Source: Streptomyces asiaticus
Lineage (GTDB): Bacteria; Actinomycetota; Actinomycetes; Streptomycetales; Streptomycetaceae
Length of the DNA stretch: 64,000 bases
Direction: 5' to 3'
Assembly: GCF_018138715.1 (NCBI RefSeq)
Contig: NZ_JAGSHX010000006.1
Coordinates: forward strand, 7,440,001-7,504,000
In this document: piece after piece, positions 7,859-17,600 of the stretch
Position numbering within the stretch: the stretch's first letter is position 1
Layout: each line of letters opens with the position of its first letter
The notes under the pieces: model-generated
The model's database searches: none
Seen by the model: the letters and a program-made list of their open reading frames with translations, nothing else
Told to the model about the DNA's origin: nothing
Made by a program: the position numbers and the translations under genes

Positions 7859-10768
7859 TTACTGCGTCGTGATGCTCAGGGTCCAGGGGACCATAGGGCC
7901 GATCTCCGGTGAGGCAGCGGCAGTGATGACGAAAGGCGTGTTGGAAATGGGAGCGTCGACGATCTGGCTGAGGAGTGCACCAGCTCGATGGGATGGCGGT
8001 TCCTTGGACAGCACGATCTGCGGTGCGCGAGATCGGCTGGAGGTGTGGTTTTGGTTGGCTTGGACGAGCGCGGAGTGCAAGGAACGATGTTGGTGAATCT
8101 TGGCCGTGATGTTTTGGTCCCGCGCTGGCAGGTCGACTTGGACGAGGTGGAGATGGAGTTCGTCGGCAAAGGGGCTGTGGGCGAGATCACGGGCGAGGTT
8201 ATGAATTGTGGAACTGCTATGGCCCGCGGGGGATTGGAGGTAGATAAGCCGCATGGCTTCCAGGTTGACCAGCATGCTGCCGCCCTGCGGGGCGTGGCCG
8301 AAGGGCACCAGCGCGGGGTAAGGGGAGGGAACCCCTGCTGCTTCGGTGGCTGTGAGCAAGGCGGTGGTCCGGCCTGGGCACTGCCACAAGGCAGATTCGG
8401 TGCCCTGAAATGGGGCGATCGGGGCAGCGGAGGCGGCTAGGCGGAGTTCCATGTCTCCGGCCGTGGTGATGAGGGCGGTCACGAGGTCCGGGAGAGGGGT
8501 GCCAGCGCGGATGGCGTTGTGGGCCAAGGTCCGCAGGGCCTGATCGAAGCGCCGCAAGGTAGAGATGTTGTGAGGCTCTCCGATGATGCTGTGGAATTCC
8601 TCGGGCCCGGTTTCGGCTGACGAGTTGGCCTCAGCCGGTGCCGGGAGCTCCGGAGGTGGCGGAGCCTCCGGAGTGAGTTGGATGCGCTCTACGGCGGCGT
8701 CCAATTGCTGGATCTCGGTGGTCAGGCTCCTGGTCTGGGATTGGGCGGTGAGCATGGAACGGATGCCGTTGAGCCAGACCAGGGCGTCGTTTTGGGTCAA
8801 CGCCTCGGCGGTGCTGATGGCATCGGGCAGCAGCGTCTGGGGAGCTCTCAGGAAGGCTCGTGCTGTGGACGCGACCAGCGTGTGTTGCGTGGCGCTGGCG
8901 CGGGCGAGGATGGTCAACCCGTGTCGACGCTGTTCGGGTGAGAGTTTGTCGTTGGGCAGGAGGTGGGCCACCAGTTCGTGGTCCGATTCCTCGTCGGCCT
9001 GAGCGATGAGTTCGGCGGCCAGAGTGTCCGGGCTCATCGCACCCCATCGCACGCCGCCGGTCGACGGGTACAGGTCCGCCAGCATTCGTTCGATCCGGGT
9101 GCGGGTGTCAGGGGCCAGGGGCTGCGGTTCATCGATGTCGCGGTTGTGAGCCTCGAAGGCAGCCGCGACGGCAGCCAGGGCTTCCCTGCGGCTGGTCGCC
9201 CCGACGATTCGTTGAGACGCCACCAGCTGTCGTAGTAGTTCTGGACGTGATTTGAATGTAGCTTCCAGGCCCGCCGCGCGGACGCTGCGGCTCCAGTAGC
9301 GATGCTCATGCCCGATCAGCACATCGACGGGTCGGCCCGCCTGAGGGTATTGCCTGTCGTTGTCTGCCAGGACGGCTGCCAGTGCTGTCATGTGTGCCGA
9401 CACGATGTCGTGCGCAGTGGTCTCTTGCCTTTCGATGGTTTTTCGGGGACGGGCCGCGGTGACGGCGGGGTCGTCATCCGCAGCGGTGGGTACACCGTGT
9501 CGCAGGACGTCGATTCGTGAGCGGAAGGCATCCGCGGCGTCCTGAATGGCCTGGTCCGGAAGGAGATTGTGCCAGGCGGCGGTTGGGCTGAGGTGCACAG
9601 TGACGCCGTCACCCATCACCTCGGTGTGCTGACGCTCCACGCTTAAGGAGGTCCACCAGCCGCGGATGGAGCGGGCCAGTAGCAGCACCCGTACCCGTTC
9701 GGTGTGCCGTGCGTTACCCAGCGCGTCGAGGACCTGCTCGACCTGGCCGATGCGGGTTTCGGCATAGTCGATCGCCAGTAGCAGCGGACGGGTGTTAGCG
9801 GTGAGCATTCGGTAGGGGCTGCTGGGCTCGTGGGCTCTGGAATCTACGAGGAAGCCGGTTGTCCAGCTTTGGGTTCCCCGGTGCGCCAGGCGGCGCATGA
9901 GTTCTGCGGCTAGCCGGGTCTTGCCGACTCCGCCCGGTCCCGTCACCACGGCGACATCTGCTGGCTGGCCGCTGACGCACCAGGCGAGCAGCTGGTCGAT
10001 CTCGTAGTGCATGCCTGAAAAGGGGACGACCTCGGCTCGCGGAGACAGCAGATATGAGGGAGATAGCCGCGGGCGGGGCGGGTGCTCGAACAACAGGCCC
10101 TGGTCGGCCGATTCCAACCAGGGAGCCGCGCCGACGGCAGCGGTCACCGCTTGGACGAAGCCGTCGCTGGCCAGCAGTCGACGTGCCGGAGTCGCCCACA
10201 GCACCCGCGCGCCCCAACCGTCCGGTACAGCATTCACGATGCCGATTAAGAGGTCATGGCAGAACAATCCGGCTCCGGACAGGCCGCTCCACCCTGAAGC
10301 CTCCTGGGCCGTAGCGTTGGTCACGTCTAGTTCGTACTTCGCGGCTCGCAGCCCGCTGATCGCACTGACCTGCCCGATCACCTCGCGGCAATCTCGCAGG
10401 TCGCCCCTTTTCATAGCTCGTGGGAAGCCCACCGCCCGACACTCCGGCCGGTCCGTCGGGGCTTCACATGTCAGTTCCCCCCAACGCAAGGGTTCCAACT
10501 GGCGCCCCAGCAGATCGGGCTCGCCGCGTAGCAGCACGACATCCAGCTCCCGGCCGCCGTCCCATACCACAGCCACCGGCACTGCCCGCCCGCCGCCGTG
10601 GCGCAGTAATCGCACCAGCACCTGGCAGCCCTCGGGCAGTGTCCCGGACGAGTCGGCCACGACGTGACGCGCCGTAATCACCAATCCAGGGGCGATGACA
10701 CTGCCGGATCCGAATCGGCCGTTATCGGGACGCAGCACCTCCGCCGCACGCGCCGACACCGAAGCCAC
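7859..10768 (-). CDS. Trypsin-like peptidase fused to a P-loop NTPase (969 aa), conflict-system core protein
   Basis: The N-terminal chymotrypsin-fold peptidase shows the triad: His35 in ITARHVVAD, Asp76 in ELDVVLL, Ser164 in GLSGAGLF. A P-loop NTPase follows with Walker A GPGGVGKT (277-284) and Walker B LLLAIDYAE (339-347), of the STAND/AAA type. The remaining 600 residues are mostly helical with a proline-rich patch near 675-690, and have no family I recognise. The GTG start has GGGAGG 8 bases upstream and lies 15 bp after the Trypco2 gene. Trypsin-NTPase fusions beside Trypco domains are known from predicted NTP-dependent conflict systems, in which the NTPase senses and the protease acts. 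The trigger and cleavage target are unknown. Confidence 0.8.
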   Translation of the reverse strand: MASVSARAAEVLRPDNGRFGSGSVIAPGLVITARHVVADSSGTLPEGCQVLVRLLRHGGGRAVPVAVVWDGGRELDVVLLRGEPDLLGRQLEPLRWGELTCEAPTDRPECRAVGFPRAMKRGDLRDCREVIGQVSAISGLRAAKYELDVTNATAQEASGWSGLSGAGLFCHDLLIGIVNAVPDGWGARVLWATPARRLLASDGFVQAVTAAVGAAPWLESADQGLLFEHPPRPRLSPSYLLSPRAEVVPFSGMHYEIDQLLAWCVSGQPADVAVVTGPGGVGKTRLAAELMRRLAHRGTQSWTTGFLVDSRAHEPSSPYRMLTANTRPLLLAIDYAETRIGQVEQVLDALGNARHTERVRVLLLARSIRGWWTSLSVERQHTEVMGDGVTVHLSPTAAWHNLLPDQAIQDAADAFRSRIDVLRHGVPTAADDDPAVTAARPRKTIERQETTAHDIVSAHMTALAAVLADNDRQYPQAGRPVDVLIGHEHRYWSRSVRAAGLEATFKSRPELLRQLVASQRIVGATSRREALAAVAAAFEAHNRDIDEPQPLAPDTRTRIERMLADLYPSTGGVRWGAMSPDTLAAELIAQADEESDHELVAHLLPNDKLSPEQRRHGLTILARASATQHTLVASTARAFLRAPQTLLPDAISTAEALTQNDALVWLNGIRSMLTAQSQTRSLTTEIQQLDAAVERIQLTPEAPPPPELPAPAEANSSAETGPEEFHSIIGEPHNISTLRRFDQALRTLAHNAIRAGTPLPDLVTALITTAGDMELRLAASAAPIAPFQGTESALWQCPGRTTALLTATEAAGVPSPYPALVPFGHAPQGGSMLVNLEAMRLIYLQSPAGHSSSTIHNLARDLAHSPFADELHLHLVQVDLPARDQNITAKIHQHRSLHSALVQANQNHTSSRSRAPQIVLSKEPPSHRAGALLSQIVDAPISNTPFVITAAASPEIGPMVPWTLSITTQ

Positions 10769-10783
10769 TTGGCTGCCCTCCCG

Positions 10784-11104
10784 CTACGACGGTAGCTCGG
10801 TGCTCGTCGGGCCGAAGCCAGACTGGTAATCGTTGATCAGCGTGTCCTCGCCTCCGTGGACCAGCAGGCTCACTGTCAGCCGATGGGCGCGGCTCGCCGA
10901 CCGCTCTCCTTTCGTATCGGCGGACACGACGAATGCCTTCACTCCGCCGGCAGCTGACCCGCTGTGCCGAATCTCGATCCCAAAGTCCAATGTGATCTCC
11001 TTGACGGAGAACCGGATCGGTAGCCCGTCTCCGGCCTGCTGCGCAGCGGCGAGGCCGACCCGCACGGCTCTAATCGCATCAGAGAGTTCGGTTCCCTCGT
11101 CCAT
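10784..11104 (-). CDS. Trypsin-co-occurring (Trypco2-like) small protein (106 aa)
   Basis: A small alpha/beta protein with a Trypco2-like pattern: helix ELSDAIRAVRVGLAAAQQAG, the strand pair LPIRFSVKEITLDFGIEI, then a hydrophobic strand FVVSADT and THR-like RAHRLTVSLLV. The family is named for co-occurrence with trypsin-like proteases in conflict operons, which fits the trypsin-NTPase gene 15 bp downstream. The ATG at 11104 is chosen because GGGAGG lies 8 bases upstream; the ATG at 11110 would be only 2 bases from it and the GTG at 11122 precedes it. Biochemical role is unknown; it is probably an adaptor. Confidence 0.75.
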   Translation of the reverse strand: MDEGTELSDAIRAVRVGLAAAQQAGDGLPIRFSVKEITLDFGIEIRHSGSAAGGVKAFVVSADTKGERSASRAHRLTVSLLVHGGEDTLINDYQSGFGPTSTELPS

Positions 11105-11123
11105 GGCCATTGCCTCCCGCACT

Positions 11124-11972
11124 TCATCCCGAGTCAGCTACTGGTTGGATCATCTCTTCGCCTTGATCCGGCTGGGCGGGGCGGTCGTCGATGAGGATCA
11201 CCAACCGGCCGGTGATACCAGGCCCTTCCTCATCTATCCCTGTGAGGGGGTTGTGGTGCCGGGGAGACACTCTGTCGATCGCATCTGCAATGCGCTGGTA
11301 GAACGTCCCGGCCAATGCCCAGTTGCCGCTGTCCCTACCGCGTTCGCCCTCCCTCGCGGTGTACAGGGCAGTGAGGATGGCGATGAGGCTGCGGCCAGAC
11401 ACCGTCACCCGCACCTGACCGGTCGCGTCGGCCGCCACCTCGCCAGGAACTCTGAAGTGCTCACTGCGTGCGGACTGCTCCACGATGAACGCCCACGTGT
11501 CGCGGTGACAGACCAGATCCACGGCACTGACGCCTGCGGCCCGCACCAGCCTTTCCTCGTGTGCGAACTCGTCTTCAGCCGGGGCTTGAGTCGCTGAGTT
11601 CGCCTCGACGTCCGCGACGCTTCCGGGACCGGACAGGGGCCGCTCAAAGCTCGGCCGTCGCGTCGGTGCGATGCCGCGCTCAGCCGCTTCCCGACGCGTG
11701 GCCGCCACCTCCAGGCGCAGCGCTTCCACCTCTCGGCGGGATTCCGCAATGTCGCTGTGCGCCTCACCCAGAGCACGACGCAAATCCCTTAAGTCGGCCG
11801 AAAGTGACTCTAGTCGTTGATTGATGATGTTCGCCGTGTCACGCCGTAGCTGATCCGTAACCTTGCGGTTCTCGGCCAGCCCCTCGTGTAACGTCCGCAC
11901 CAATTCCTCAAGCAAGCCTGTGACGGCGGTTCGGAACTCCGGTTCATTCCTCTTCGCGCCTAAACCAAACAC
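11124..11972 (-). CDS. Coiled-coil protein of the trypsin-NTPase operon (282 aa), family not recognised
   Basis: The first gene of conflict operon 1, 19 bp ahead of the Trypco2 gene. Residues 15-115 form a long amphipathic coiled coil (repeated LEEL, RRD, LRR and EVEALRLEV patterns). An acidic linker follows, then a compact C-terminal domain containing DLVCHRDTWAFIVEQS and VSGRSLIAILTALY and ending in GRLVILIDDRP. GTG at 11972 is selected because GGAGG precedes it by 7-8 bases; the frame is open further left without a ribosome site. I do not recognise the family. The coiled coil suggests oligomerisation or sensing upstream of the protease-NTPase. Confidence 0.65.
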   Translation of the reverse strand: MFGLGAKRNEPEFRTAVTGLLEELVRTLHEGLAENRKVTDQLRRDTANIINQRLESLSADLRDLRRALGEAHSDIAESRREVEALRLEVAATRREAAERGIAPTRRPSFERPLSGPGSVADVEANSATQAPAEDEFAHEERLVRAAGVSAVDLVCHRDTWAFIVEQSARSEHFRVPGEVAADATGQVRVTVSGRSLIAILTALYTAREGERGRDSGNWALAGTFYQRIADAIDRVSPRHHNPLTGIDEEGPGITGRLVILIDDRPAQPDQGEEMIQPVADSG

Positions 11973-12106
11973 AGCCCCCTCCTCCCCTCGGCGGCATCCC
12001 TGCCCACTGCATTCCTCCCCGAGCGGCAGCCACGTAACGCGTGGCCTTCGTGCCATGGCCGAAAGTTCCCACTCTCGGAGACTCATCGGCCTTATACGAC
12101 GGAGGG

Positions 12107-12807
12107 ACGGTTGGTCCTGGTGGCCGGTGTCAGCAACTGGCCGGGACCGGAAGCGAATACCAGCCCGGGTCGGCTGTTCTGCCACACATACGGTCGGGGC
12201 GGAGGCTCGTAGCTGGGCTGGAGCCAGGGCGGACGTCGGGGACTACCTTGCTGGATGTGCTCCCGCTGTGTCCATGGGCGACGAGATCGTCGTCACAGCC
12301 GTCCAGGTCCGGGGAAGTGTTCCAGCGGCTGTATGCGGCGGGCCGGTGACAGATCGGGGCCCCGCCCGCCCTGGTCGTTGTTGATGCCGGCGATGGCGTA
12401 ACCCGACTGAGCTTCCTGCTTGCGGGCTTGCCCGTTGACCTGCTGGGCCGGATATGTTCGGACCGCGTCCTGTACTTCCCGCCCCCACCCCCGCCGCAGC
12501 CAGCCCGGCACGGGCGGAAGCCCAAGCGTGGGGCGGAGCTTAAGTTCGAGGATCCGGCCAGTCTGACCCATCCAATCACTACGACGACCGACACCACCCA
12601 CTACGGCAAGGCCGCCGCCACCGCCTGGGACCGTCTGCCCGGCTGCTCGTCCGGTGCTCGGCCTGGGCCGACTACCCCGAAGCACCACTGTCGGTTATCG
12701 AAGGCACCGTCATCCGACTCCAAGTCGACCATCTCCGTGGCGACCGCGCCCCAGGCGAGTGTGGCTGTGGTGGTCGCTCGCCGGTCCACAGCCGGGGATG
12801 TGGACCG
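12107..12807 (+). pseudogene. Degraded DDE transposase with several frameshifts
   Basis: Pieces of one transposase appear in order but in different frames: LVLVAGVSNWPGPEANTSP, then LVAGLEPGRTSGTTLLD, then SFLLAGLPVDLLGRICSDRV, ending near VDRV at the IS boundary. The order and spacing match a family of large actinobacterial DDE transposases in which the protein continues with a VLRR and IEHTFR region, absent here. The 3' end is removed by the IS at 12808. No intact gene lies in this 700-bp stretch. Confidence 0.6.
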
Positions 12808-14025
12808 TGTGCCGTTCGGAAACTCGTCGTTCCCGGTCAGGCGGCGTATCTGTACTCGTTGATCACGCCGCCGAGTATTCGGGTGCGCAGAACCCGGTGA
12901 GCGGAGGGGGCGAGCATGGACGTCGGGTGCTCCTGGAGGAGGGGAGGGAGGTGCCCACGAGCCTGGTGGGGGCGATGACCGTTGTAATGCCGGGCGTAAG
13001 CATCGAGGACCTGCCGAGCGTGCGTCTCGTTCCAGATCAAGAGGTGGTCGAGGGCCTCGCGGCGCATGGTGCCGATGACACGTTCGCAGTGCGCGTTCAT
13101 CCGTGGGGACCGTGGCGCGGTCCTCACGACCTGGGTGTCGTCGGCTTTGAAGACCGCGTCGAAGGACTCGGTGTACTTCGCATCCCGGTCGCGGAGCAGG
13201 AAACGCAGCGAGTCCACCCGAATACCCAACTCGACGGCGAGGTTTCTTACCTGCTGCACCGTCCAGGGTCCGGTGAGATGGGCGGTCACTCCCGCGATGT
13301 GCAGCCGGCGTGTGCCGTGCTCGAGGAACACCAGCGCGTACACCCGGCGCAGATCGACCAAGTCGATGTGGAAGAAGTCGCAGGCGATGATGGCTTGGGC
13401 CTGAGCGGTCAGGATATCGCGCCATGTCGGACGGCTGCGGCGTGGGGCTGGATCGATGCCCGCCGCGGTGAGGATCTCCCAGATCGTCGTCGAGCCGACT
13501 GGGTGTCCGAGCCGGACCAGCTCGCCCTGAATTCTTCGACAGCCCCAACGCGGATTCTCCCTGGCGAGCCGCAGCACCAGAGCTTTCACCGCACCCGCCG
13601 TCGAAGGTCTCCCGGGCCTGCGTCTGCGCTTGCTGTAGTCCCACTTCCGGGCGATCAGCCTGCGGTGCCACGCCAACAGCGTCGCGGGGCGTCACCGGGA
13701 ACACCTGCGCCCACCGGCGCCGGGGGATCAGCGAGGACAGCGCTGCGAACCACAGCCGGTCCGCATGCTCGTAGCGCACCGGCCTCGTGAGCTGCCTGCG
13801 CAGCACTGCGTTCTCGTGCCGCAGCACGAGCAATTCCGCGTTCTTGGCTGTGTCCCGGCGTAGCAGCACCGTCGGGACTGTGAGCAACTTCCGAGTCGCC
13901 TGGTATAGGAGCGAAACGATCACCCGGACAGGGTTCCAGCAGACCGTGATGGCGCGCCAGACCACCCCAGCGGCCGGGTCCGGACGCCGCCCGCGAGCAG
14001 GAGAGATGAGTTTCTGAACGGCACA
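12808..14025 (-). mobile_element. rve-type insertion sequence, second copy (about 1.2 kb)
   Basis: Terminal 18-bp inverted repeats beginning TGTGCCGTTC match at 17 of 18 positions. It belongs to the family of the element at 6642-7836. The left flank is a dead transposase and the right flank a LamG-domain gene fragment, so this IS marks a rearrangement junction rather than a simple insertion into one gene. Confidence 0.85.
12837..13923 (-). pseudogene. Frameshifted rve transposase
   Basis: The N-terminal part (VIVSLLYQATRKLL to VFPVTP) and C-terminal part (AWHRRLIARKWDYSKRR to GGVINEYRYAA) lie in different frames, joined near 13690. The homologue at 6671-7759 reads through the same region in one frame as [16 protein letters not shown]. 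The shift is therefore a mutation rather than programmed frameshifting. All three catalytic acidic residues remain in the C-terminal part. Confidence 0.8.
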
Positions 14026-14578
14026 GGCATGGGCACAAGCCGCGGCCGTACCGAAGAACGAAGTGGCGCTGCTCAGCGCACCGGGTGCGCAGCAGAATGC
14101 CTTCGCTGTGCGATATGTGCCCAGTACCACGCCGGACACAGATCCGGGCCGATGGCGGATCTCCATGGCGAGTGCCGACGGTAAGGACGCCATTGTCAAG
14201 CAGGTGGAGAACGGTCAGTTCTCCAGCTCGGCTGAATGGACACATCTGGCGTTGGTCTACGACGGGTTCGCCAAGCAGCTCAAGCTCTACGTGAATGGTG
14301 AGCTCGAAGAGATCGCCTGTGCGGACACCGACGGGGACGGCGTCTCCGATGAGACCTCATGCGCCGACCGGATCGCGCAGGTGGACGACGTGCTGTCGTT
14401 CAAGGGAACGCAGCCGCTGCAACTTGGCCGGGCGAAGACCGGAACCACCTGGGGCCAGTACTGGCCGGGCGCGGTCTCCGATGTGTGGGCGTTCCAGGGG
14501 ACACTGACCGACGCCCAGGTCGCGCGACTCGCGATCGGCATACCCGGCATGGCCACAGACGTACCCAGCGGCGACTGA
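14026..14578 (+). pseudogene. C-terminal fragment of a LamG (concanavalin-like) domain protein
   Basis: The frame is open from the IS end and reads VALLSAPGAQQNAFAVRY, then SSAEWTHLALVYDG, KQLKLYVNGELEEI and VWAFQGTLTDAQVARL. This is the beta-sandwich pattern of LamG/concanavalin-like domains common in secreted actinobacterial proteins. An acidic DTDGDGVSDE insert sits in the middle. Everything upstream has been replaced by the IS. LamG proteins often precede Rhs-type genes in Streptomyces, and the Rhs gene follows 114 bp downstream, so the intact gene was probably its operon partner. The GTG at 14063 could allow residual translation, but a signal peptide is lacking. Confidence 0.7.
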
Positions 14579-14692
14579 TTCACCGTGGTGAGCCAGGAAC
14601 TGCCCGGTTCACTACGCCACAGCCCAGTTCAGACAAGCGCGAGCTTTCGTTCCACCGCCGGACGCGTGCGTCCGTGGTGCACACAGTGAGGG

Positions 14693-17600
14693 ATGAGAAC
14701 AGGGATGAACGGCAGACCTCGGAAGCGGTTACGCTCGCTGCGCCCTCGCGTTGCGATGGCCTCGGCTGTGGTCATGGTCGCCACCTTGCTGCAGGGGATG
14801 ACGCAGCCTGCTCTCGCCGCCGATGACGGAAAGGGCCGTCCTGACCTTCCGCGCGCCGAGAAGCCCGTCCGCGGCACGGTTGGCAAGGTCAAACCACGCA
14901 CCATGATGAAGGGACCGCGAACCCCGCAGGCGGCCCCGCGCGTCGCTTGGCCCAAGGCCGCCTCAGCGGTGGTGAAGCTGCCGGGAGCAGGTGCGAAGGC
15001 GTCAGCGTCGGCGATACCGGCCCAGGGTCTGCCGCTGGCACTGGATACAGATGGTAAAACGGGCGCGGCACGTGGCGAGGTCGCTGCCCGCGTACTGGAC
15101 CACAAGGCCGCCGCGAAGTCCGGCGTCGACGGTCTCCTGTTCTCTCTTCAACCCAAAACGGGTGAGAAGGCCACGAAGGACACCGCGTCAGGGCGGGTGC
15201 GGGCCAGAGTCGACTACTCGTCCTTCGCGCAAGCCTACGGTGGTGGCTACGCCTCCCGGTTGACGCTGGTCAAGTTACCCGCCTGTGCCCTCACCGCCCC
15301 CGACCGACCGGGATGCCGCACGCTCACCCCCCTCGCGGCGATCAACGATGCAGAGAAGCACACCCTCCTCGCGCCGAACGTGGTCTTGCGCGCGGACACG
15401 CCGACGGTACTGGCGGCGGTGGCGGAGGAACAGGGCGAGAAGGGGGACTACAAAGCCACTTCTCTCTCCCCCTCAGCCGCATGGAACACCAACCTGAACA
15501 CCGGGGACTTCACCTGGTCGTACGCCATGCCCGTACCGGACGTACCAGGGGACCTGACACCGACTGTGGGTTTGTCGTACTCCTCGGGCGGGATCGACGG
15601 CCGCACCACGAACACCAACAACCAGGCCTCGTGGGTCGGCGACGGCTTCGACCTCTGGCCGGGGTTCATCGAGCGCCGCTACAAGCCGTGTGCGGACGAC
15701 GGAGTGAAGAACGCAGACGGCAACAAGCCCGGCGACCTGTGCTGGGCCTATGACAACGCGTACATGTCCTTCAACGGCAAGGGCGGGGAACTGGTCCCGA
15801 ACGGGACGGATTCCTGGAAACTCAAGAGCGACGACGGCACGAAGATCGACCGGCTCTACGGTTCGGACACCAACGTACGCGGCAACGGTGCGCGGAAAGA
15901 CGAGTACTGGCGAGTCACCACGCCCGACGGCATCCGTTACTACTTCGGCTACAACCGCCTGCCCGGATGGGCCGACGGCAAGGAAACGACCGACTCCACC
16001 TGGACAGCCCCGGTGTTCGGGGACGACGCGGACGAGCCCTGCCACGGTGCGGCGTTCGCCGACTCCTGGTGCCAGCAGGCATGGCGGTGGAACCTCGACT
16101 ACGTCGTGGACCCGCACGGCAACGCCATCGCGTACTACTACGACAAGGAGACGAACTCCTACGGCCGCAACCTGGAGGCCAAGGACAACACCCGCTACGT
16201 CCGCGGCGGCAACCTGGACCGAATCGAATACGGGCTGCGATCCTCCTCCATGTACGGCACCAAGCCGCTGGCGAAGGTCGACTTCACCAGCGGCGAGCGC
16301 TGCCTGCCCGACACACAGAGCGACTGCGCCTCCATCGACAAGGACGCGTTCGCCTGGTACGACACCCCCTGGGACCTGAACTGCACAGCAGACGAGGACT
16401 GCGACGAGGGCCGCTTGGCCCCGGTCTTCTTCACCCGTAAGCGGTTGACAAAGGTCACCACTCAGGTTCTTGAGGGCGGTGCCCCCAAGGCCGTCGACTC
16501 ATGGAGCCTGGTCCACCGGTGGGGCAAGGCTGACACCGACTACCAGCTGGAACTGGAGTCCATTCAGCACACTGGCCACACGGCTGAGCCGGCCATCACG
16601 TTGCCGAAGACGACCTTCGCCTACACCCAGCTGGCCAACCGACTGGACAAGACCGGCGACGGCTACGCGCCCTTCATCAAAGACCGCCTGTCCACGGTCG
16701 CCGACGAGTCCGGCGGCCAGATAGACGTCAACTATTCTGCCGAGGCCTGTGACTGGGGCTCTCTGCCGACCCCGCAGACGAACACCACCCGCTGCTTCCC
16801 GCAGTACATCGGCGGCAGCACCAGCGATGCCCCTGAACGGCAGTGGTTCAACAAGTACGTGGTCACTTCGACGACCACCACCGACCGTACCGGCGGCGCA
16901 CCGGACCAGGTCACCGCCTACGACTACAAGGGCGGCGCTGCCTGGCACTTCGACGATGACGACGGGCTGACCAAGGAGAAGTTCAAGACCTGGTCGCAGT
17001 GGCGCGGCTACGGACAGGTCCGTGTGCAGACCGGTGGCCAGGGTGGCTCGAAGGCGATGAAGTCGCAGGAAGACACGTACTTCCTGCGTGGCATGGACGG
17101 TGACCGCAAGGACACCGGAGGCGGCACGAAGAGCGTGTCGGTCAGCCTGGAAGACGGCGAGGGCGACCCCATCACCGACCACGAGTCGGCCAACGGCTTC
17201 GCCTACAAGACCGTCAGCTACTCGGGACCCGACGGAAAGGTCCTGGCCAAGAAGGTCAACCGTCCCTGGCACCACGAGACCGCCAAGAAGACGCGAGACT
17301 GGGGCACGGTCACCGCCAACTTCGCCGGAACAGCGCACACCAAGACATTCACCTCCCTGGATGACGGCGCCGGCGCCAAGTGGCGAACGGTCTCGACGGC
17401 CACCAGCTACGACACCGTCGCAGGCAGGGTCACCCAGGTTGACGACTTCGGCGACATCACCACCGCTGCTGACAACACATGCACCCGCACCACCTACGCC
17501 ACCAACACCGACAAGAACATCCTCACCCTTCCCTCCCGGGTCGAGACCGTTGCCAAGGCCTGCGACGCTGCGGTCAGCCGACCCGGTGATGTCAATTCCG

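Noticed and set aside
12837-13923. Programmed frameshifting in the IS transposase
   Set aside because: The close homologue at 6671-7759 encodes the same region in one frame, so the shift is a mutation. No slippery heptamer was seen at the junction.
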